Below, piece after piece: positions 56,577 to 64,000 of a DNA stretch of 64,000 nt. Location of the stretch: positions 177,256,825 to 177,320,824 of the forward strand of contig CAXKWD010000006.1 of the NCBI GenBank assembly GCA_964059195.1. Direction: 5' to 3'. The DNA is from Ectobius pallidus. Its lineage: Eukaryota > Arthropoda > Insecta > Blattodea > Ectobiidae. A program made the position numbers and the translations under genes. Every line of letters begins with the position of its first letter. Position 1 is the first letter of the stretch. The notes below the pieces were generated by a model. The model was given only the letters and a program-made list of their open reading frames with translations, made no database searches and had not been told where the DNA came from.

Positions 56577-56760
56577 TGGTTCTCGTATTCGGAAATCAAT
56601 TTGCTTGTCATGAATTCAATATTTTCATAATCTTGTGCCATTATTATTTGGTCATCGGCAAAAAGTAATGTGTAGATCATATCATCTTCTATCGGTATTC
56701 CCATGGGTTTACAAGGTTTTAATATGTACTCTGAATAGAATTTGAATAATGGAGGAATTT
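56577..56760 (-). mobile_element. LINE reverse-transcriptase palm fragment
   Basis: The minus strand reads GIPIEDDMIYTLLFADDQII, MAQDYENIEFMTSKLISEYE. FADD is the RT catalytic box. Only this block remains. Confidence 0.75.
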
Positions 56761-56956
56761 TATTACTTTTATTTGTACAATAAAATATATGTAAGGTGAA
56801 ATCACAACATAATATTCGGACAGGTTCGAATCCCGGCATGAGGGGAATTTGCTGGGTGAGAAAGTCGTGTGGTTACACTAGATTAGCTGCAATTATGTTG
56901 AAGGAGGAAAGATTTTGGCTGGTTTCATTGAGCCGCTACATGAATGAGGAGCGTGG

Positions 56957-56975
56957 TGACGTCACGGACCACCCA
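56957..56975 (-). promoter_or_regulatory. Full CRE plus Gli/Ci site in patched intron 1
   Basis: The palindromic CRE TGACGTCA (56957-56964) is followed after 2 bp by exact GACCACCCA (56967-56975), in a G+C-rich patch about 1.3 kb before ptc exon 2. Such spacing could allow joint binding of a bZIP factor and Ci; this is inference. Confidence 0.5.
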
Positions 56976-57270
56976 AGAAGCCGCCCGTTTCGTCACAGTA
57001 CATTCTAAATCAAATGGCTACAAAGCCTGTTATTTCGTAAAGGAGAGCCCGGAATGTGGCCTCTAATGACCAGTTTATAAATTGTTACCAACATGAGATC
57101 CCCTCCAATGGGGACTTAGTCCCATCATCACCACCTTACTTGACATTTTTCTTTTAACGATTTTCTCGACAGCGAATTTGTTTAAAATTTGAACATTAAT
57201 TTCCTGTACAAACACGTAAAGTTTAAATTAATTAATTTCATTTTGATCCAATGAGGGTAGAATGGAGCAA

Positions 57271-57657
57271 AATATAATTTTTAAACCACGTTATACCCTC
57301 ATTAATTTTGTAAAATGAAACTTGAAGAAGAAGAATTTTCTGCTTAATTTTAATTGTGGAAGTATTAGTTAACTTATAAACAAATTTTCATATAATCGTT
57401 GTAAGAAATACAATAGTCAGTAAAAAATGAAGAATTATCAATTTATTGTATGTAAGAAGTTTTAGGACATATAATTAAGTTTTACAATTATAATTAACAA
57501 TTCTTTATATTTTATGGACTTTGTACAACAATTATATGAAAATTTGTTTTTAAGTTAACTATTAATTCCACAATTAAAGTTAAAAACAAAATTCTTTATC
57601 TACTAATTTTATTTTACAAAATTAATAAGGGTATAAGGTGGTTTAGAAATTATATTT
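57271..57657. mobile_element. Foldback element, ~120-bp inverted arms
   Basis: AAATATAATTTTTAAACCAC... (57271) against revcomp AAATATAATTTCTAAACCAC (57657). The arms share TTATACCCTCATTAATTTTG and ATAGTTAACTT-like words around an A+T-rich centre. Confidence 0.65.
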
Positions 57658-57714
57658 CGATCTATTCTAAGTTTCATTAATGTTTGATAAAAGTGTATTC
57701 GAGTTATCGTGTGT

Positions 57715-57987
57715 ACAGAAATTCCTGGCCGGTAAACGCTTTGCATCAGATGCAGAAATGAAAACATCAGTCTGCAGATGGCTATATTCCAAACAAACGG
57801 ACTTCTATGAACAGGGTATTTTGAAAATGGCATCAGGATGGGAGAAATGTGTTGAGAAACTTGGCGACTATATAGAAAAATAGACAAAAGATGTCCCTTC
57901 ATGTATGCATTTGTTTGTAATTGTACCTGTTAAACTTTTTGTAAAAAAAATTATTGTGTGGTACTTTTCAAACCACCCTCGTACGTT
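57715..57987 (+). pseudogene. Mariner 3' fragment
   Basis: Reads QKFLAGKRFASDAEMKTSVC, then FYEQGILKMASGWEKCVEKL and GDYIEK, stop, then the terminal repeat TACTTTTCAAACCACCCTCG. Sister of the mariner in S28 intron 6. Confidence 0.8.
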
Positions 57988-58248
57988 GTGGTTTTCTTTC
58001 AAAGCAAAGAATATAATACAATAAAGATATGTACATACCGGTATTGATAAGATTCAATCTGCAATATGAACTTGATTGCATTCTGGAAAGCGACGACATG
58101 ATCTTGGGCTTTGCAGTACCGATCAGTGTAGTACGGTTTTTGTTGGACTATTTAACTTAAATATTTAAGTTAGTCTGTCAGTCATTAGAAGTTGAAGTCC
58201 TGTTTGTTGATTCTATTAAATCAATAACAAATGCGTTTATTGTTCCAG

Positions 58249-58441
58249 GGAAAAGCTTCAGGTGAACGTGCTGCGCTCTGGCTGCGAGCTCGACTTCAGA
58301 ACCAGTTGTTCCAGCTTGGCTGTTTCCTGCATCAACACGCAGGGAAAGTTCTGTTCGTGGCCGTCTTGGTGCTCTCCACTTTCTGCGTGGGACTCAAATC
58401 AGCTCAAGTACATACTCGTGTGGACCAGCTCTGGGTGGAAG
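58249..58441 (+). CDS. ptc: patched, coding exon 2 (first transmembrane segment); gene runs off the right edge
   Basis: Acceptor TTATTGTTCCAG precedes 58249; donor GAAG|GTAGGG follows. The exon is 193 nt, from phase 0 to phase 1. It encodes GKASGERAALWLRARLQNQL, then HAGKVLFVAVLVLSTFCVGL and KSAQVHTRVDQLWVE. HAGKVLFVxxLVLSTFCVGLKSAQ is the nearly invariant first membrane span of Patched, and it joins exon 1 as QIDK-GKASG. The next expected sequence (EGGRLExEL) is not found up to 64000, so intron 2 exceeds 5.5 kb and the rest of the ~1200-1400 residue protein lies outside the window. Confidence 0.95.
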
Positions 58442-59027
58442 GTAGGGAACTTCGTAGGCAGATATTCACATCGTACAGGAACACGGAATATAACTAAGAG
58501 CATATAGCTCGACCCGCATTCTTCCTTCGTTCCCACAAAATACCAACAACTGGAATGAATGAAAACTCCAATTTTTAATAGAAATATTTGGATACGTTGA
58601 AGTAGAGATAAAGTATGTACTGTGTAGGCCTTCTCTTTACATGTCGGTGCTCGCTTTACTGAAAGCTTGGATGACGTTGCCTTGGACGTGTGTGTCTCGT
58701 GTTATAAACCTAAGAACTGTTGAGATTAGAAGGAATTCAGGATTGTGTTTCCTAGTATCTTTGTTTTGTGAATGTTCACTCACAATATTATTAACAGATC
58801 CTTCTTGCATAGGCATATATATTAAAATTTATTTCAATTGTTATGAATCGGACTCTATGGAAAGTATCTAACACAAGATATTCAGTTTACACTAATAATC
58901 ATTGCGATAATAAACAATAATATAAAATAGCCTCTGTCCCCTAGTTGATACCGCATTTTTCTTGTGGATGAAATGGTATTTACGAGAAGAAAGAAAGAAA
59001 AAAAACTATGTGAAATACGCTTAACTT
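58442..59027. other. ptc: patched intron 2, first part: nothing recognised
   Basis: No gene, splice-flanked exon or repeat family seen. Confidence 0.5.
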
Positions 59028-59385
59028 CCTCTGCCCATATAAAAGTTAGCCTCTTAGTACAGAGCCGTTTTCGAGAAAATCGCAACAAACTAAATTTTCT
59101 TCATGTAAAGTCCCCTTAAATATAAGAGAAACTTGTCGCCAATCTTCGGTTTCACATCTTCAGAAGGTACCTGTCACAAGTACAAACTTATGTTTTCATA
59201 CGATTTTCTGTTTTGGAGCTAGCCTATTCACAGACACACACACACAGACATGTTTCCAAAAATACAAAATAGATTCAAGGCCCCTCAAAATGTGTATTTA
59301 TGTTAAAAACTCAACTTCGAATTTAGGGGTCGAAAACAATACTTCTTCTACCTATAGTACCTATGGTACCGGCAGAGGAAGTAAA
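59028..59385 (+). mobile_element. Short copy of the ACTTCCTCTGCCC TIR element
   Basis: ACTTCCTCTGCCC at 59030 and GGCAGAGGAAGT near 59384, with a shortened interior. Confidence 0.6.
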
Positions 59386-59488
59386 AATGTATACTCAGAA
59401 GCATTCTTTTTCCAGCTGGGCCCCCAGTACAATTATTTTGGACCTCTAATTATTTTTAATGCATACAGAAAAACATTCTTATTCAGGA

Positions 59489-59730
59489 CTAGCAGGTACC
59501 TGCGGCTTTGCCCACGATAATTAATAATCAAGAGCAACATAATTAAAACATTATATTTATTAACACTTACACGTGAATCATTCATAACCTAAACGATTAA
59601 TAATTTTACTGAAACAGCTAAAAATCCAGCCTTGGTGTGCATTCCACGATTAGAAAGCACTACCTCAAATTGGAGTTCCCTGGCTCATAAAACCCCTACA
59701 TAGTGAGTTCCATCCAAATTAATCCTAAAA
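59489..59730 (-). mobile_element. Helitron 3' fragment
   Basis: Minus-strand end GTGGGCAAAGCCGCAGGTAC, CTGCTAG. 59731-60214 shows no gene. Confidence 0.5.
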
Positions 59731-60214
59731 AAATCCTTAATTAAACAAATCATTACATTCAGTGAACCATTTACCCGCTGTGCTTGTCCACAGATGGACA
59801 GACGTCATTCCAAAATCACTTTTTCCAGTTTCTAGGCATTGCAAAACATGTTTTCCTGGTGTTATTTCTATTTTGATTTTTTGTCACGGTCACAATACTT
59901 TCTCTATACTATGTACATGTTTGAAAGTAAAATGATGTTTGAGCAGTTGATACAGTAACAGAAGTGTGAGGAATGCATTCGTATGGTAAGCTTAGTGTAC
60001 GATGCGAATACATATTATCAGATATACTTGCACAATTCAGAATATTCCTCTTTGTTTGGACTCCTTCTAGTCATCAGGGATGTAAGTGTACTGATGTACA
60101 CCATACGTACAACTCCTGAGTGATAACGTAACTGATTATATACAATACATATTCGGTCAGTTAAAAGTCCCATGGCACCTAAATAACATTAGAGTGTTTT
60201 TTCACCTATGACAG

Positions 60215-60905
60215 TTTTTGATCCCTTCAGGAATGTTGGATTGGAAATTAATACAGAAAAAAACTAAGTACATGGTCATGAAATATCAAAATATTGCGCT
60301 ACAAGATATTAGTATAGCCAGTAAAGCATTCGAACAAGCGGTGACATTCAAATATCTGGGAGCAATAATTGCATATACAAATAATATTAAGATAGAAGAT
60401 GAGAGCAGACTCAAATCAGGAAATGCTTGTTTTTATGCAGTTCAGAAACTTTCATCTTCTCATCTTCTATCCAGAAATCTAAAAATATAAATTTAGAAGA
60501 CTATTATCCTGCCGGTTGTATTATATGGATGTGAGACATAGAAAACAGGGGGCTTAGGAAAAAATTCATACCTAAGAGAGATGAAAATGGGGACTGGAGA
60601 GAACTGAATAATGACGAGCTTCATAACCCGTACTCTTCACCGGATATAGTAAGGGTAATTAAATCACGGAGGATTAAATAAGGGAGCAAAGACATATCTC
60701 AAAAGTATTGACTGGGATACCTGAAGGGAAAAGACCACTTGGAAGACCTAGACGTAAGTGGAAGGACAATAATATTAGGATAGATTTAAGGGAAGTAGGA
60801 TTTGCGAGAGATGGCAGGATGGAGTTAGCACAGAATAGGGTTGAATGGCGGGCTCAGGTAAGCGTGGCAATGAACCTTCGGGTTCCATAGCTTGCTTAAG
60901 AACTG
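60215..60905 (+). mobile_element. LINE 3'-end copy in patched intron 2
   Basis: GLEINTEKTKYMVMKYQNIA, FEQAVTFKYLGAII, GRPRRKWKDNNIRIDLREVG and WRAQVSVAMNLRVP. Tail truncated. Confidence 0.8.
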
Positions 60906-62010
60906 TCCTCATGTTATCATGCTACACCTCCCTTATCACACAAGTGACCTTTGAGATATCTGTTAATGTGTCTTACTTCCTTTTTATTTCCTAATATCGA
61001 CATAACAATAATTGATGAGGCAGCTAAAGCTCTGCTATGCACTTGTCCATGTTGGTACTCTCGGAACTTGTTCTTAGTGATCTGTAACATTTTACTTTCT
61101 TGGATAATGCAGCACAGAGACAACACCAAGAAAACATGTTTTATGATTCGTAGAAATCAAAAGAAGTGTTTCTGGAATGACATGTGTCTGTCTGTGACTG
61201 ATAGAGTCTAAACATTTGATTGCATTTACTAAATTTTTTTGCATTAAGCACTTTTTTGGAATTCTATCGAACCAAATAGGATTTGGTTACCGGTACTATA
61301 AATTAAATATTAAGGGGACTTTCCATGAAAGGATTACCAATTTTTTTTTTTTTTTAAATCAAAAAAATGTTTTAACATTTATAATAAAAATGTAAATTTT
61401 GAAACATATATATTTGGTTAATAAAATGGCTATATTGGTTTTTCTGTAAAAATTGCTTCTTAGGGGGTATTTCAGTAGTGTCAATTTTTTATTTTTCTAA
61501 GCTACCTCCATAACATGAAAACTTAGCATAGTAAAGTTGTAGAGGAAGTTAAAAATGATCGTTTTTTTTTTTTTTTTCATTCACGTTTTCACACACCTAA
61601 CAGATGTCAAGATAGAAATGAAATAAATATGACGTAAATGCAGAATGTCAGCATGTACATTATTAATTAAAAATGAAAGATGTTCTTTCGTTTCCCATAT
61701 AACAAGAAAACTGTTACATGTTGTTGTGATGAATACACTAAAACCAATGAGAGCGAGGTGGTATAACAAGAGGTCCTGGGTTCAAGTCCAACCTTGTGTC
61801 AAATTTGACTACGGTTTTTCATGATTTTCTCATTCTCAAAGGCAAATGCAGGATTTAATTTTTGAATAGCATATATCTGTTTCTTTCATCAGCCATGCAA
61901 CTTGCAACTTTATTTATGTATTTTTTCAAACTTTCCTGGATTCTGCAGATGCAGATACACCTTGTATCACATGAAAGTAACTCAGAACTCAAAAACTGTA
62001 TTACCGAAAC
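60906..62010. other. ptc: patched intron 2: no host gene
   Basis: The minus frame 61129-60917 has a LINE-tail feel but I cannot place it. A SINE B-box trace (GGTCCTGGGTTCAAGTCC) is near 61770. A kappaB-like GGGGACTTTCC lies at 61314-61324. Confidence 0.35.
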
Positions 62011-62011
62011 C

Positions 62012-62585
62012 TATCTCTATCTCTATATGAGGCTTTGTCCTGACTGACTGACTGATGCCCGGTTTCTACAAACTTGTGAATTACCTATGGGTAAATTACC
62101 CATGGACAAATTAGTTCCATTTAACCTACAATGGTATAATGAGCAAGGCCTTGGAGTTGTACAGTTAATTTAATTCAGAAGGCTTTGATTCTCATTGTTA
62201 TTGATCCTATGAAAGGTTAAATTTTATCCAGCCATCCATGAAAGGACAAATTAACCCAAAGATTTACCCTTGGACAGATCTAGCCCGAGTTTGTAGGAAC
62301 ATTTTTTCTGTCATTTTCATATTTACCTAGAGGACATTTATCTAGAAACTCGCCACAAGTGTAAGTGAATGCTATCTTTAAATTATTTGTGTTTGTGTGG
62401 TGTTATTCTTGTGTAAATTGTGTAAATACTGTGCAAGCGATGGGATGCAAAATTCTACATCCTCTATGAGCCATAAAAAGCTATATAAAACATTTTCTGA
62501 GCGAATAGTTTGAGTGTTCTTCATTTGAAATTTGTAATACCTACATAAGGACCTGGAATTTGAAAATCGAAAGTCCTTTATAAGT
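62012..62585 (+). mobile_element. Chimera: Helitron 5' tip, Harbinger-like MITE, Helitron 3' part
   Basis: TCTCTATATGAGGCTTTGTC, then at 62053 the TGCCCGGTTTCT MITE (as at 321), then from 62426 GTGCAAGCGATGGGATGCAA, a Helitron interior. Confidence 0.55.
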
Positions 62586-62589
62586 TAAT

Positions 62590-63225
62590 TTCACGTTCTG
62601 ATATGGAATAAGAGGCGGTATTCAGTTGTTTCAACCTGATGCAAAACTTTATTGTTCACCAGGCAAAACTGAGTTTCTACAAACAGTGGGTGGCTTATAA
62701 CTACCCTTCTGACGTGAGAATTCTTTCGAAAAAAAATGCTTCAAATAAAAGTTTTAGCCCTTAGTGTAAGCAACCCATATGCAAGATTTAAAGAAAATAG
62801 TTAGAACCGTTTTCGAGAAAATCGTGAAAAACGGAAATTTCTACATGTAAAGTCTCCTTAAAAATAATAATAATTAAGGAATCGCGCACAATGTGCATTA
62901 TCTTAACCTACCCAGTCCTGAACCCGGGAAAGGGATTTTTCACTACCCGGCCGGGAATCGAACCCGGGCCGCCGGAGTGGAAGGCAGGCGCGCTACCGAC
63001 TCACCCACGGCGACAAGAGAAACTTGTTGCCAATCTCCGGGTCACATCTTCAGAAGGTACCTAACCCAAATACAAAATTTTGTTTTCATACGATTTTTCA
63101 TTCTGGAGCTAGGCTATGTTTCTGAAAATAGTATTTTTGTATACAGGAGGACCTCAAAACGTGTACAATGTTTGTTAGAAACTCATCTTGGAATTTGGGG
63201 GTCGAATTAAAAAACTCCGTGGAAT
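62590..63225 (+). repeat. ACTTCCTCTGCCC-family copy, interrupted by a SINE
   Basis: Family blocks on both sides (GTTTTCGAGAAAATCGTG; CATCTTCAGAAGGTACCTAA) of a minus-strand SINE at 62877-63015. The 105-codon frame is repeat sequence. Confidence 0.55.
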
Positions 63226-63414
63226 AGTGTCGCATTTATACGTCAGTAGCAGTGAAGGTGCCCCTGTTGGTTGGCAACTAGACTCTACGCAACACGTGCG
63301 TGCAGGAGAAGTGGTCGCCCCATGAGGAGACATCCAACTCACCTGGTGTCAATGCACATATTTAATGGCTTTAGTCCTGTTCATAAATTTGTTAAGACTA
63401 TTTCATGAATGAAA

Positions 63415-64000
63415 CATAACTTCCTCTGCCCAAATAAAAGTTAGCAGTATTCACATATCCTTGTACAGAATCGCAAGACACAATTTTACGCTAATTGTGA
63501 TATAAATACCTTATAGCCCTTTCTTTGAATGTTGCGACTAAAAACGCAAAAAATAAGAAGAAAAAACAAGTGGCTGCAAACGTTTATTAAACTTTCTGCC
63601 ATTCAGAATAATTTCCAAAATTTATCGAATATTCCCCTCAGATATTTCTTTACTGTAAGCATGGCCAACAATACATCTTTCTCACTTCACGTTCTTATAT
63701 AGAATAAGAGGCCGTGAATGTCCGCGTATTGAGTTGTTCACCAGGCAAGACAGAGTTTCTGCAAACAGTGGGTAGCTTATAACCACCCTTCAGAGATTTT
63801 TTTTTTTAAGTTTCAAATAAAAGTTTTAGCTCTTGGCATAAGCACTCCATGTACAAAATTTAAAGGAAATCGTCAGAGCCTTTTTTTTTTAGGAAATCGC
63901 AAAAAACTAAATTTTCTTCAAATTTATCAAGACTATTCCATGAATAAAAATGTTACGGATTATACAAATACTAATTACTTTCGTGCTTTGTTATATAAAA
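63415..64000 (+). repeat. ACTTCCTCTGCCC-family copy, runs off the edge
   Basis: Starts ACTTCCTCTGCCCAAATAAA. The last ~55 bases match 24280-24340 instead. Confidence 0.5.

Noticed and set aside
61314..61324. kappaB site GGGGACTTTCC in patched intron 2
   Set aside because: A single perfect site in intronic, poly-T-rich DNA without a partner is likely chance.
1..64000. CRISPR arrays, bacterial operons, prophage
   Set aside because: Tandem and dispersed repeats here are microsatellites and transposons. Introns, SINEs and LINEs show a eukaryotic genome.

Overview
This is a 64 kb piece of a repeat-choked, A+T-rich animal genome. The genes have introns with GT/AG borders, and the rest is dense in LINE, mariner, hAT, Helitron and tRNA-SINE debris. 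The two protein genes I can read, and the type of LINE tails present, point to an insect. A cockroach or termite would fit, but that is a guess from memory of similar LINE tails, not something the sequence proves.

Two host genes can be reconstructed from exons. (1) On the minus strand, 40720 down to 22800, lies a complete or nearly complete secreted serine carboxypeptidase of family S28 (lysosomal Pro-X carboxypeptidase / thymus-specific serine protease / K12H4.7 type). I place nine coding exons whose phases all agree, starting from a TATA-box promoter near 40.76 kb. The Ser-Asp-His triad is visible as GCSYPG, DDPW and GSHC. The ~375-residue product is short for the family. (2) On the plus strand, the first two coding exons of patched (ptc), the Hedgehog receptor, lie at 52021-52170 and 58249-58441. 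They encode the cytosolic N-terminus and the first transmembrane segment, and the gene continues beyond the right edge. A third, uncertain exon lies on the minus strand inside ptc intron 1 (54407-54521).

The most interesting non-coding signal is a set of seven exact copies of the 9-mer TGGGTGGTC / GACCACCCA, the Gli / Cubitus interruptus (Ci) binding consensus. Three are clustered within 122 bp at 12731-12852; the others are at 17666, 19295, 47325 and 56967. Well under one would be expected by chance in a sequence of this composition, and ptc is the classical direct Hedgehog target. The cluster lies in non-repeat sequence beyond the S28 gene, about 39 kb from the ptc start. Two RFX X-box motifs accompany this landscape, one in the ptc promoter and one beside the 17666 site.

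Most of the rest is transposon sequence, often nested. I could define several elements by terminal inverted repeats plus target-site duplications: hAT elements at 6113-6961, 7526-8287, 9813-11127, 50931-51188 and 53207-54214, two of them with Helitrons inside; a PIF/Harbinger-like MITE at 321-731; mariner remnants at 25.5-26.0, 28.4-29.1 and 57.7-58.0 kb; a Tc1/mariner-type MITE pair at 46.7-49.1 kb; a foldback element at 57.3 kb; and an unusual family with a terminal hairpin and an internal TTTTGGATTTTT ladder (four copies). About 8.4-12.6 kb is a Russian-doll nest up to four levels deep. By region: 1-22.8 kb is repeats plus the candidate enhancer; 22.8-40.7 kb is the S28 gene with repeat-filled introns; 40.8-51.4 kb is the repeat-rich interval upstream of ptc; 51.4-64 kb is the ptc promoter, exons 1-2 and introns.
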